A DNA stretch of 64,000 bases from the NCBI RefSeq assembly GCF_001457475.1, contig NZ_LN831029.1, positions 5,518,001 through 5,582,000 of the forward strand, read 5' to 3'. The notes beneath the pieces were generated by a model. The model did not search any database. It was not told where the DNA came from and was given only the letters and a program-made list of their open reading frames with translations. The stretch is from Achromobacter xylosoxidans (GTDB lineage: Bacteria; Pseudomonadota; Gammaproteobacteria; Burkholderiales; Burkholderiaceae_B). A program made the position numbers and the translations under genes. Within the stretch, counting starts at the first letter, position 1. Each line of letters starts with the position of its first letter. Positions 26,777 through 35,334 of this stretch are shown in pieces.

Positions 26777-28978
26777 ATGAAAAGAACCTACGCAGTATCC
26801 CTGCTGGCCGGCGCCTGCGCCGCCAATCCGGCGCTCGCGCTGACGACCGAGCCCGCCATCGAGACGCTGGCGCCCACCGTGGTCGAAGGCGACAACGCCG
26901 AGGACCGCCCCAACGGCCCGATCAACCTGGAACGCATCGACGGCACCGGCAGCCGCCTTGGCCTGCGGATCAAGGACACGCCGGCCTCCGTCACCGTCAT
27001 CTCGCGCCAGCAGATCGAGGCGCGCGGCGCCCTCAACACCCAGGACATCGCCCGCGGCATCCCGGGCGTGAACAACGCCTCGCCCCCCGGCATGGCCGGC
27101 GCCGTCAGCTACCGCGGCTTCAGCGGCGGGCAGGTGTCGCAGTTGTTCAACGGCATCTCGGTGCAGTACGACTCGGCGGCGGCGCGGCCGATCGACAGCT
27201 GGATCTACGACCGGGTCGAGGCCATCGGCGGCCCCTCGACCTTCCTGTTCGGCGCCGGCGCCGTCGGCGGCGCCATCAACTACGTCACCAAGCTGCCCGA
27301 ACGCGACACCTTCTACGAAGGCCAGTTGCGCCTGGGTTCGTTCGACACGCGCCAGGCATCGGCCGGCATCAACCAGCAACTGGCCGGGTCGCCCGGCGGC
27401 CGCGGCCATTACCTGCGCATCGACGCCAACACCACCGCCAGCAACGGCTGGGTCGACGGTGAACGGTCGAACGCCACCCAGGTGGCGGCGTCGCTGCTGT
27501 CCGACCTGGGCGACGACCTCACCCAGACCTGGGCCTTCGAGTACCAGCGCGAGCGCGTCGACCGCCCCTACTGGGGCACGCCGTTGACGGTCGGCGCGAA
27601 CGGCAAGGTGAGCGGCGAGGGCCACATCCGCGGCGGCACGCGTTTCAAGAACTACAACGTCGACGACGGCCTGTACGAGCAGTCGGTGCTGTGGGCCCGT
27701 TCGCTGACGGAATGGCGCGCCGCGCCGGGCGTGACGTTCAAGAACACGCTCTACTACTACCGCGCCGAGCGCGATTTCCGCAACCTGGAAACCTACCGCT
27801 ACAACGCCGGCAACAGCCGCGTGCTGCGCTCGGCCGCGCTGCTGCAGCGCCATGAGCAGAGCCTGGTCGGCAACCGCGTCGAGGGACTGGTCGAATCGAC
27901 GCTGGCCGGCCTGCCCACCAGTTGGTCATTCGGCGCCGACCTGAGCGTGAACAGGCAGACCCGCTATCCGACCAGCCTGCCGGCCACGGTGGACGCGGTC
28001 GATCCGTATGATTTCCAGCCGGGCTATTTCTACGACATTCCCGGCATGACGCGCGGCCACAATCCGGATCGCGACAACCGCGTCCGCACCCTCGCGTTCA
28101 CGCTGGAAAACCGCACCGAGGTGCTGCCCGGCGTGGCCATCGTGTCGGCCCTGCGCAAGGACTTCATCGACCTGGACCTGACCAACCGCCGCGCGGTCAC
28201 GGCCGCCGCGCCGGCGTCGGCCTCGCGCAGCTATTCGCCCACCACCGGCCGGCTGGCGCTGAACTGGGCCATCACGCCGCAGGCGTCGCTGTACGCGCAA
28301 TACGCCACGGCCGCCGATCCGCCGTCCGGCATCATGGCCACCGCGTCGTTCGCCGACGTGCTCAACAACGACAAGCTGACCACCGGCACGCAGAAGGAGG
28401 TCGGCGGCAAGTTCGAGTTCTGGGACGGCCGCGGCTCGGCCACCATCGCCGCCTACGAGATCAAGCGCAAGAACATCTCGGCCCCCGACGCCAACAATCC
28501 GGCGGTCAGCATCCCGGTGGGGCAGCAGTCGGCGCGCGGGCTGGAACTGGCCGGCGGCCTGCGGCTGACGCGCACCCTGTCGCTGCAGGCCAACGTGGCC
28601 TTCGTCGACCCGCAGTACGACGACTTCTCGGAAACCGTCGGCGGCGTACGCGTATCGCGCAATGGCAACGTGCCGACCAACACGCCGCGGCGCGTGGCCA
28701 ACGCCTGGATCGACTACGCCTTCCTGCCGGACTGGAACGCCAGCGTCGCCGCGCGCTACGTCGGCCGCGCCTATGCCGATGCCGCCAACACCGTCTGGGC
28801 GCCGTCGTACACCGTGTTCGACGCGGCGCTGTCGCATCGCATCGACCGCCATTTCACCCTCACCGGCCGGGTCCGCAACCTGACCGACAAGGTGTACGCG
28901 GCCAACGTCACCGGCACGCCGATGTTCTACCTGGGCGCGCCGCGCTCGTTCGAACTGACGCTGCAGGCGCGATACTGA
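26777..28978 (+). CDS. TonB-dependent siderophore receptor
   Basis: 733 residues from ATG 26777; a GTG 60 nt upstream would add a Pro/Arg-rich stretch that spoils the signal peptide. Residues 1-22 are the signal. The plug (about 50-160) has DTPASVTVISRQQIEARGALNTQDIARGIPGV and the FLFGAGAVGGAINYVTK motif. The beta-barrel follows, with siderophore-receptor hallmarks GLELAGGLRLTRTLSLQANVAFVDPQY and NTPRRVANAWIDYAF, closing in LQARY. The PepSY membrane protein starts 8 nt downstream, the usual pairing for ferric-siderophore uptake and reduction. Ligand unknown, no Fur box recognised nearby. Confidence 0.9.
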   Translation: MKRTYAVSLLAGACAANPALALTTEPAIETLAPTVVEGDNAEDRPNGPINLERIDGTGSRLGLRIKDTPASVTVISRQQIEARGALNTQDIARGIPGVNNASPPGMAGAVSYRGFSGGQVSQLFNGISVQYDSAAARPIDSWIYDRVEAIGGPSTFLFGAGAVGGAINYVTKLPERDTFYEGQLRLGSFDTRQASAGINQQLAGSPGGRGHYLRIDANTTASNGWVDGERSNATQVAASLLSDLGDDLTQTWAFEYQRERVDRPYWGTPLTVGANGKVSGEGHIRGGTRFKNYNVDDGLYEQSVLWARSLTEWRAAPGVTFKNTLYYYRAERDFRNLETYRYNAGNSRVLRSAALLQRHEQSLVGNRVEGLVESTLAGLPTSWSFGADLSVNRQTRYPTSLPATVDAVDPYDFQPGYFYDIPGMTRGHNPDRDNRVRTLAFTLENRTEVLPGVAIVSALRKDFIDLDLTNRRAVTAAAPASASRSYSPTTGRLALNWAITPQASLYAQYATAADPPSGIMATASFADVLNNDKLTTGTQKEVGGKFEFWDGRGSATIAAYEIKRKNISAPDANNPAVSIPVGQQSARGLELAGGLRLTRTLSLQANVAFVDPQYDDFSETVGGVRVSRNGNVPTNTPRRVANAWIDYAFLPDWNASVAARYVGRAYADAANTVWAPSYTVFDAALSHRIDRHFTLTGRVRNLTDKVYAANVTGTPMFYLGAPRSFELTLQARY

Positions 28979-28986
28979 GAACGATC

Positions 28987-30522
28987 ATGAGCGCAATCCC
29001 CTCCCCCCGCCGCCGGCCCGCGCCCGTGCCGTGGTCCACCCGCGCCAAGCGCTGGCTGTACCTCACGCACCGCTGGGCCGGCATCGTGCTGTGCCTGTTC
29101 TTCGCCATGTGGTTCATTTCGGGCGTGGTGATGATGTACGTGGGCTATCCCAAGCTCACCCCGCTCGAACGCATGACGCACGTCGCGCCGCTCGATCCGG
29201 CGCGCGTTGCCGCCACGCCGGCGCAGGCCTTGGCCGCCGCCGGCGCCAGCGACATGACGGGCCTGGGCCTGGCCGCGCTGCGCGGCGGCGCGCCGGTCTA
29301 CCTGGTGCCGGCCGGCCGCGGCCGCGCGCCCAAGGTGGTGGATGCCGCCAGCGGCGCATTGCTGCCGCGCGCCGATGCCGCCGTCGCCGGCGCCAGCGCC
29401 GCGGCCTGGTTCGACGGCCGCTACGCCGCGCACTACCAGGGCGAGGTGGACGAGGACGTCTACACCCATTCCGGCGCGCTCGACCCGCACCGGCCCCTGC
29501 ACCGCATCGACATGGACGATCCGGCGCGCACGCGGCTGTACGTCTCGTCCGCCACCGGCGAGGTGGTGCTGGACGCCACCCGCCGCGAACGGCTGTGGAA
29601 CTACGCGGGCGCCTGGATCCACTGGCTGTATCCGTTTCGCGGCAACGCCTTCGATCCGTGGTGGCACGACATCGTCGTCTGGCTGTCGGTGGCCGGCGTG
29701 GCCCTGGCGCTGACCGGCACGGTGGTCGGCATCCTGCGCTGGCGCTTCTCGCGCCCGTACGCCAGCGGCAGCCGTTCGCCCTACCGCGAGAACATGATGC
29801 GCTGGCATCACCTGGCGGGCCTGCTGTTCGCCGGCATCACCATCACCTGGATCTTCAGCGGATTGATGTCGATGAATCCGTGGAAGCTGTTCAGCAGCGG
29901 CGCGCCGCCCTTGGCGCAACAGGCCTACGCCGGCGGCCCCTATGCCGCCGACGCGCCGCAGGCGCCGCCCGCCGCGCTGATCCGCGCCCTGCCGGCGGCG
30001 CCGCGCGAACTGCGCTGGCAACGCGTGGACGGCCAGGACCTGGTGCTGGCCCGCAGCGGCCCGGGCGCGCCGCGGCTGCTGGCGGCCGCCGACGCCCGCC
30101 CCGTCACGCTCGACCCCGCCGCCCTGCGCGCCGCCGCCGCCCGCCTGGTGCCCGGCGCGGCCCTGGCCGACGTGCAGGTGCTGGACCGCTACGATTTTTA
30201 TTACTACGGCCGCGACGAACACGCCATGCTCGGCCACATCGAGAAGCCGTTGCCGGCGTGGCGCCTGGTGTTTGACGACCCGCAGGCCAGCTGGGTCTAC
30301 CTGGATCCGCGCACCGGCCAGGTGCTGGGCCGGCAGGACCGCCGCAACCGCGCCAGCCGCTGGTTGTTCGCCTTCCTGCACAGCTGGGACTGGACCGGCC
30401 TGCTGGCGCGCCGGCCGCTGTGGGACATCCTGCTGGTGTTCCTCAGCCTGGGCGGCGCGGCGCTGAGCCTGACCGGCGTTGTGATCGGCTGGCGCCGGCT
30501 GGGCCGCAAGCTGCGCGCCTGA
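28987..30522 (+). CDS. PepSY-associated TM protein (PiuB-like)
   Basis: 511-residue inner-membrane protein with four main spans: about 24-46 (RWAGIVLCLFFAMWFISGVVMMY), 231-252, 270-295 and near 485-505. Between them lie two periplasmic PepSY-type domains (VDEDVYTHSGALDPHRPLHRIDMDD and RTGQVLG regions). His residues in LTHRWAG, WIHWLYPF, MRWHHLAG and FLHSWDW sit at membrane edges and could bind heme. Such proteins accompany siderophore receptors and are thought to reduce ferric siderophores. Cotranscription with the TonB receptor is likely (8-nt gap). Confidence 0.87.
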   Translation: MSAIPSPRRRPAPVPWSTRAKRWLYLTHRWAGIVLCLFFAMWFISGVVMMYVGYPKLTPLERMTHVAPLDPARVAATPAQALAAAGASDMTGLGLAALRGGAPVYLVPAGRGRAPKVVDAASGALLPRADAAVAGASAAAWFDGRYAAHYQGEVDEDVYTHSGALDPHRPLHRIDMDDPARTRLYVSSATGEVVLDATRRERLWNYAGAWIHWLYPFRGNAFDPWWHDIVVWLSVAGVALALTGTVVGILRWRFSRPYASGSRSPYRENMMRWHHLAGLLFAGITITWIFSGLMSMNPWKLFSSGAPPLAQQAYAGGPYAADAPQAPPAALIRALPAAPRELRWQRVDGQDLVLARSGPGAPRLLAAADARPVTLDPAALRAAAARLVPGAALADVQVLDRYDFYYYGRDEHAMLGHIEKPLPAWRLVFDDPQASWVYLDPRTGQVLGRQDRRNRASRWLFAFLHSWDWTGLLARRPLWDILLVFLSLGGAALSLTGVVIGWRRLGRKLRA

Positions 30523-30599
30523 CGCCGCCATGGCCGCGGGGATGGGGCTGGAATGCACTATGCTCCCTCCTTGTCCCCGCAATACCGCAAGGAAAGCCC

Positions 30600-31028
30600 A
30601 TGTCCGACGTCACCATCTACCACAACCCCAAGTGCGGCACTTCGCGCAACACGCTGGCCATGATCCGCAACGCCGGCATCGAACCGCAGGTCGTCCTGTA
30701 CCTGGAGACGCCGCCTTCGCGCGCACAGCTCAAGGCGCTGTTCAAGCGCGCCGGCATCACCGTGCGCGACGCGCTGCGCGAGAAGGGCACGCCCTACGCC
30801 GAACTCGGCCTGGATGACACCACGCTGAGCGACGAGGCCCTGCTGGACGCCATCGAGGCCCACCCCATCCTGCTGAACCGCCCCTTCGTCAGCACGCCAC
30901 TGGGCGCGCGCCTGTGCCGCCCGTCCGAACTGGTGCTGGACATCCTGCCCGCGCCGCAGCAAGGCGCCTTCACCAAGGAAGACGGCGAAGCGGTGATCGA
31001 CGCGCAGGGCAAGCGCATCGCCAAGTGA
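30600..31028 (+). CDS. arsC: ArsC-family (glutaredoxin-type) arsenate reductase
   Basis: 142 residues with a thioredoxin-like fold. The active-site loop NPKCGTSRNTL places the catalytic Cys at residue 12, followed by the ArsC helix, KGTPYAELGL and CRPSELVLDIL. AAGGAAA precedes the ATG. The family reduces arsenate with glutathione and glutaredoxin. No arsR, arsB or acr3 is nearby, so a housekeeping thiol-redox role is also possible. Confidence 0.88.
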   Translation: MSDVTIYHNPKCGTSRNTLAMIRNAGIEPQVVLYLETPPSRAQLKALFKRAGITVRDALREKGTPYAELGLDDTTLSDEALLDAIEAHPILLNRPFVSTPLGARLCRPSELVLDILPAPQQGAFTKEDGEAVIDAQGKRIAK

Positions 31029-31055
31029 GCGCGCCGCCGCAGGCCCCATCCCCAG

Positions 31056-31093
31056 TTTCAGGGATAGCCAAGCCGGCAGCCGGCCAGCAAAAT
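31056..31093 (+). promoter_or_regulatory. Promoter box 1 upstream of the response regulator
   Basis: TTTCAGGGATAGCCAAG (31056-31072), then a 15-nt gap, then the -10-like CAAAAT (31088-31093). The same 17-mer (one mismatch) occurs at 33691 with the same 15-nt gap to a -10-like hexamer. The box would cover the -35 area, as an activator site would. Transcription starting near 31100 supports the ATG at 31136 as start of the regulator gene. Confidence 0.5.
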
Positions 31094-31135
31094 GGCATGC
31101 GGGCGAATTTGCCCGCGGCTTCCCTGCCCGCCGCC

Positions 31136-31819
31136 ATGACCGACCTGCCCCCCGCCCCCGCGCTTGTCCTGCCCGCCCCGGTCCTGGTGGTGGAAGACGA
31201 ACCGCTGGTCTGCCGCCGGCTGGAACGGCTGCTGGGGCAATTGGGCTACCCGGCCGATGCGCTGCTGTTCGCGGCCTCGCTGGCCGAGGCGCGGCGCCGC
31301 GCCGCCGACGAATCGGTCGCGCTGGCGCTGGTCGACCTGGGCCTGCCCGACGGCAATGGCATCGACCTGATCGCTGAACTGCGCGCCGCCGATCCGGCGC
31401 TGGCGATCCTGGTCATCTCGGCCTGGAGCACCGAAGACGCCATCCTGGCCGCGCTGCGCGCCGGCGCCACCGGCTACGTGCTCAAGGAACGCGACGACCT
31501 GGAAGTGCTGCTGTCGCTGCGCAGCGTGCTGCGCGGCGGCGCGCCCATCGATCCGTTCGTCGCCCGCCGCATCATCGAGGAAATGCGTCCCGCGCCCTCC
31601 CTGCCCGCCACGGCCGACGCGGGCGAAACGCTCAGCCCGCGCGAAGGCCAGATCCTGCGCCTGGTGGCCGAGGGCCTGGGCAACCGCGAGATCGCCGAGC
31701 AACTGCACCTGTCGCGCTACACCGTCGAATGCCACATCAAGCACATCTACCGCAAGCTCGCCGTCTCCTCGCGCACCCGCGCGATCCACACGGCGCGCTC
31801 GCGCGGCTTGCTCGACTGA
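31136..31819 (+). CDS. LuxR/NarL-type response regulator
   Basis: 227 residues. Receiver domain about 14-130: acidic pair in VVEDEPLV, phospho-acceptor Asp67 in ALVDLGLPDGNG, Thr/Ser position in LVISAWS, Lys in YVLKERDD. LuxR helix-turn-helix at the C-terminus: LSPREGQILRLVAEGLGNREIAEQLHLSRYTVECHIKHIYRKL. An ATG 39 nt upstream would lie at or before the inferred transcription start. The kinase gene follows directly and overlaps it, so the pair is a cognate two-component system. Box-like sequences at 31056 and 33691 are candidate targets. Confidence 0.9.
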   Translation: MTDLPPAPALVLPAPVLVVEDEPLVCRRLERLLGQLGYPADALLFAASLAEARRRAADESVALALVDLGLPDGNGIDLIAELRAADPALAILVISAWSTEDAILAALRAGATGYVLKERDDLEVLLSLRSVLRGGAPIDPFVARRIIEEMRPAPSLPATADAGETLSPREGQILRLVAEGLGNREIAEQLHLSRYTVECHIKHIYRKLAVSSRTRAIHTARSRGLLD

Positions 31820-33690
31820 CGTGGCTGGCGCTGCTGGCCTGGCTGGCGCTGCTGGCCGCGCCGGCCCTGGCCCAGAGTTTTCCCGCGGACTGCGTGGCGC
31901 AGGTGACCGGGGTGCGCGCGGCCCTGGCCGGCCCCGGCGGCGAACGCCCCGCGGACGGCGCCGCCTGGCGGTCGGTCGCGCTGCCGGACAACTGGGAAAG
32001 CCGCTGGCCCGGCCATACCGGTTTCGTCTGGTACCGCATCGACTGGCGCCATGGCTGCGGCGGCAAGCCGGCCGGCCAGGCCGCGCTGGCGGTCGAATCC
32101 ATCGTCATGGCCGGCGAGATCTACCTGAACGACGACCTGCTGTGGCGCGACGCCAGCCAGGTCGAACCCCTGTCGCGCAGCTGGAACATGCCGCGCTACT
32201 GGCGCCTGCCCGAATCGTCGCTGCGCGACGGCGCCAACACCGTCTGGATACGCGTGGCCGGCGTGGCCGGCCAGACCCCTGGCCTCGGCCCGGTCTACCT
32301 GGGCGAGCCGCAAGCGCTGGCGCGCGAACACGACTTGCGCTGGTGGCGCAACCGCACGCTGTTCCTGGTCAACCTGGTGATCTCGGCCACCCTGGGCGCG
32401 CTGTTCTTCCTCCTGTGGGTCATGCAGCCGCGGCAGTCGAGCCACGGCTGGTACGCCCTGACCGCGCTGTTCTGGGTGCTGTTCTGCGCCAACGTGCTGG
32501 CGCTCAGCCCCTGGCCGTTCGGCACCACGCTGATGGCGGCGCGCGCCAATACGGTCGCGCTGACCCTGCACATCGCCTGCTTTTGCCTGTTCACCTGGCG
32601 CTTCGGCGGGCAGTCCTGGCCGCGCCTGGAGAAAGCGCTATGGGTCGCGGTCGCCGCGATGCTGGCCGCCGCCATCGGCGTGCCCGATACGGCCGTGGCG
32701 GCCATGCAGCGCACCATCGTGCTGACGGTGGCGGCGCTGTTCTTTCTGAACTGCCTGCAATGCACCATCCACGCCGTGCGCAGCCGCGATCGCGAGCAGA
32801 TGCTGCTTGCCGCCTGCCTGGTGATCTTCCTGGGCGCCGCCCTGCACGACCTGCTGCTGATCCTCAAGCTCATCGACGGCGGCCGTTCCTACATTCCCTA
32901 CACCAGCATGGCGGTGCTGGTCGGCATGTCGGCCGTGCTGGGCCTGCGCCACGCGCGCGGCGTGCGGCGCATCGAGCGCTTCAACCAGGAACTGGAAATC
33001 TCGGTCGAACGCGCGCGCGCCGAACTGGCCACCACGCTGGCGCGCGAACATGAACTGGCGCTGGCCAACAGCCGGCTGCAGGACCGCCTGGAAATCGCCC
33101 GCGACCTGCACGACGGCCTGGGCGGCTCGCTGGTGCGCATGACGGCGGCGGTCGAACAGGCCGGCGAGCCGCTGCGGAACCGGCAGGTGCTGTCCATGCT
33201 GAACCTGCTGCGCAATGACCTGCGGCAGACCATCGACAACGGCGCCAGCGCCGACATGACGCCGCCCGCCACGCCGCGCGCCTGGATCGCGCCGCTGCGC
33301 CACCGCTACACCCAGCTGTTCGACGAACTGGACCTGGCGGTGCGCTGGGAGGTTCCGCAAGCCTGGAACGGCGCGCCCTCCGCGCTGCAGTGCCTGGCGC
33401 TGACGCGGCTGATCGAAGAGGCGCTGACCAATGTGGTCAAGCACAGCCGCGCCCGGCGCGTCGGCGTGGCGCTGCGCCAGCCCGCGCCCGGCGAACTGCT
33501 GCTGGAGATCGAGGACGACGGTGTCGGCTTCGACGTGGACGCCGTGCGCGCCGCCAATCTGAGCGTCGGCGTGCGCAGCATGGCCACCCGCATCGCCCGG
33601 GTCGGCGGCACGCTGGACATCGCCTCGGCGCCTGGCCGCACGCGGCTGCTCGCCCGCCTGGCGCTGCCGCCAGCGACCGCGATTACCTGA
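31729..33690 (+). CDS. NarL-type sensor histidine kinase with 7TMR-DISM-like sensor, start uncertain
   Basis: Up to 653 residues. Past a possible signal (TWLALLAWLALLAAPALAQ) comes an extracellular beta-rich domain (GFVWYRIDWRHG, VESIVMAGEIYLNDDLLWRD), then about seven membrane segments (roughly 200-405), a coiled stretch (RIERFNQELEISVERARAELATT), the HisKA_3 box ARDLHDGLGGSLVRM, and a HATPase domain (LIEEALTNVVKHSRARR, EDDGVGFDVD). The only in-frame ATG lies 90 nt inside the regulator gene and adds a basic N-tail; no GTG or TTG occurs before the signal, while a CTG overlaps the regulator stop at about 31816. The start is therefore unresolved. Confidence 0.85.
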   Translation: MPHQAHLPQARRLLAHPRDPHGALARLARLTWLALLAWLALLAAPALAQSFPADCVAQVTGVRAALAGPGGERPADGAAWRSVALPDNWESRWPGHTGFVWYRIDWRHGCGGKPAGQAALAVESIVMAGEIYLNDDLLWRDASQVEPLSRSWNMPRYWRLPESSLRDGANTVWIRVAGVAGQTPGLGPVYLGEPQALAREHDLRWWRNRTLFLVNLVISATLGALFFLLWVMQPRQSSHGWYALTALFWVLFCANVLALSPWPFGTTLMAARANTVALTLHIACFCLFTWRFGGQSWPRLEKALWVAVAAMLAAAIGVPDTAVAAMQRTIVLTVAALFFLNCLQCTIHAVRSRDREQMLLAACLVIFLGAALHDLLLILKLIDGGRSYIPYTSMAVLVGMSAVLGLRHARGVRRIERFNQELEISVERARAELATTLAREHELALANSRLQDRLEIARDLHDGLGGSLVRMTAAVEQAGEPLRNRQVLSMLNLLRNDLRQTIDNGASADMTPPATPRAWIAPLRHRYTQLFDELDLAVRWEVPQAWNGAPSALQCLALTRLIEEALTNVVKHSRARRVGVALRQPAPGELLLEIEDDGVGFDVDAVRAANLSVGVRSMATRIARVGGTLDIASAPGRTRLLARLALPPATAIT

Positions 33691-33728
33691 TTTCAGGGAT
33701 ACCCAAGGCCGCCCGGGGCCGATCTAAT
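33691..33728 (+). promoter_or_regulatory. Promoter box 2 directly after the kinase stop
   Basis: TTTCAGGGATACCCAAG (33691-33707) begins on the base after the kinase stop codon; TCTAAT (33723-33728) follows at the same 15-nt gap as in box 1. It points toward the small open frame at 33761. GGGATACCC inside the box is a short dyad. Probably a second target of the adjacent response regulator (inference). Confidence 0.5.
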
Positions 33729-33760
33729 GCGGGGTTGCCCGGCGTGCCACGGAGCGCGCC

Positions 33761-33886
33761 GTGCCAGTGAAGTTGGCGCGACCGCTGCTGCGGCTGGCAC
33801 GGTCCGGACTGGATGCGCCGGACTGCATGCTCTTTCTGTGCAAGCCGGTGAATGCCAAGGAAAACGACATTCGCATCCAGAAGTAA
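33761..33886 (+). CDS. Candidate 41-residue small protein
   Basis: Short frame starting GTG at 33761, with GGAG (33751-33754) 6 nt before it, and ending TAA at 33884-33886. The product begins VPVKLARPLLRLARSG (Met in the first place) and ends NAKENDIRIQK: a basic N-terminal half, two Cys (residues 22 and 27) in DCMLFLCKP, and a polar tail. I do not recognise it. Support is the promoter-like box 2, the ribosome site, and G/C at most third positions. It is too small for homology judgement by eye and could be chance. Confidence 0.4.
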   Translation: MPVKLARPLLRLARSGLDAPDCMLFLCKPVNAKENDIRIQK

Positions 33887-33978
33887 ATCCGCGGATCCAG
33901 GCGCATTTTGCAAGGGAATTGACGGCAAACCCGACTACCATCGCGCCAGTCGAGAATATTTCATCAAAATGACGCGTC

Positions 33979-34584
33979 ATGGATTTCCTGGAACCTATCA
34001 ATCAGTCCCTGTTTCTCTTGATCAACGCCGACCCGGCCAGCCCGGCCTGGCACATCCAGGCGGCCCTGTTCGTCGCCAACCGGCTGATCCTGCTGGTGCC
34101 GGCCGCGCTCGCGGGGCTGTGGCTGTGGGGCGGCCAGGCCCAGCGTGACGTCGCGCTCAAGGCGCTGGCCGGCATCGGCGCCGCGCTCTGCATCAGCTAC
34201 CTGTGCGGCGCGCTGTGGCCGCATGCGCGGCCGTTCGTGCTGGGGCTGGGCCACGCGTTCTTCGCGCACAAGGCCACCGCGTCCTTTCCCAGCAACCACA
34301 CCATCATCATCGCCACGCTGGCGTTCACGCTGATCTTCGACCGGCGCTGGGCCGGCTGGGGTTATGCTTTACTGTTGCTGGCGGCCGTGGTCGGCCTGTC
34401 GCGCGTCTACCTGGGCGTGCACTTTCCGCTGGACATCGCCGGCGGCCTGCTGCTGGCGCCCGTGGCCGCCGGGCTGGCCGTGCCGGTCTGGCGCCGCGTC
34501 GGCGAGCCGCTGACGGCCGTGCTGCAGGCCATCTACCGCAAGCTGCTGGCGCTGCCCATCGCGCGCGGCTGGATCCGCGCCTGA
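33979..34584 (+). CDS. PAP2-family undecaprenyl-diphosphatase-like phosphatase
   Basis: 201 residues, five or six membrane segments. The three PAP2 phosphatase motifs are present: ARPF in WPHARPFVL, the central FPSNH in TASFPSNHTI, and SRVYLGVHFPLDI. Enzymes of this layout (BcrC/YbjG-like) dephosphorylate undecaprenyl pyrophosphate at the outer face of the inner membrane to recycle the carrier lipid. Stands alone between the candidate small gene and ogt. Exact lipid substrate is inferred. Confidence 0.88.
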   Translation: MDFLEPINQSLFLLINADPASPAWHIQAALFVANRLILLVPAALAGLWLWGGQAQRDVALKALAGIGAALCISYLCGALWPHARPFVLGLGHAFFAHKATASFPSNHTIIIATLAFTLIFDRRWAGWGYALLLLAAVVGLSRVYLGVHFPLDIAGGLLLAPVAAGLAVPVWRRVGEPLTAVLQAIYRKLLALPIARGWIRA

Positions 34585-34646
34585 CGGCCACACCGCGCGC
34601 CGCGCGCGTCGACGCGACGCGGGCATTCCTTGCCGGTGCGGCCGCC

Positions 34647-35198
34647 TCAGGCGGCCCGCGCCACCGGCGCGCCCCGGGTGGCGCGCCAGTGGCCTTCGTG
34701 TTCCAGCAGCCAGCGCTTGCGATGCAGCCCGCCGCCGTAGCCGGTCAGCGACGCATTGGCGCCGATCACCCGGTGGCAGGGCACCACGATGCCGATGGGG
34801 TTGGCGCCGTTGGCCATGCCCACCGCGCGCACCGCCGAAGCCCGGCCGATGCGCGTGGCCAGGGCGCCATAGCTGACGGTCTCGCCCGCCGCGATCTCGC
34901 GCAACGCCCGCCACACACTGCGCTGGAAATCGGTGCCGCCGGACGCCACCTTCAACCGGTCGATCGCATCCACCTCGCCCTCGAAATAGGCCTGCAGCTG
35001 GCGGCTCGCGACCGAGGCGCGCGCGGCATCGCGCAACTGCACCGCGCCCTTGCCATACTGGCGCCGCAGCAAGGCATGCATGCGGGGTTCGTAGTCGTGC
35101 CAGTCGACCGCGCGCAGGCATTCCTGCGCGTCGGTCAGGACCAGCATCTGCCCGAGGGGCGTGGCGACGCGTTCGAATTGGAAAATCTGGACAGGCAT
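34647..35198 (-). CDS. ogt: Methylated-DNA-protein cysteine methyltransferase
   Basis: 183 residues from ATG 35198; further upstream codons give an Arg-rich tail unlike the family. Acceptor Cys141 lies in IVVPCHRVIGANASLTGYGGG, preceded by the DNA-binding segment FQRSVWRALREIAAGETVSYGALATRIGRASAVRAVG. It repairs O6-alkylguanine in a suicide reaction. Divergent from the Ada-AlkA fusion gene at 35335 with a 136-bp shared control region, so the pair forms an alkylation-damage unit. Confidence 0.94.
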   Translation of the reverse strand: MPVQIFQFERVATPLGQMLVLTDAQECLRAVDWHDYEPRMHALLRRQYGKGAVQLRDAARASVASRQLQAYFEGEVDAIDRLKVASGGTDFQRSVWRALREIAAGETVSYGALATRIGRASAVRAVGMANGANPIGIVVPCHRVIGANASLTGYGGGLHRKRWLLEHEGHWRATRGAPVARAA

Positions 35199-35334
35199 GG
35201 CGGGCTCCGGCTTCGGTATTGACGCGTCCAATATAGGCCGGACGCGGCGCCGGCGCTGGCGGATTCCGGACATCACAGCAAGCCGGACAACAGTGTCCGA
35301 AAACCGCTAGATCCAGGCCGCTTCCAGCGCTAGC

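Noticed and set aside
33761..33886. pqqA-like peptide gene
   Set aside because: The product lacks the Glu-x3-Tyr motif of PqqA and is longer. No other pqq gene is nearby, although a sorbosone-dehydrogenase-like gene is in the window.
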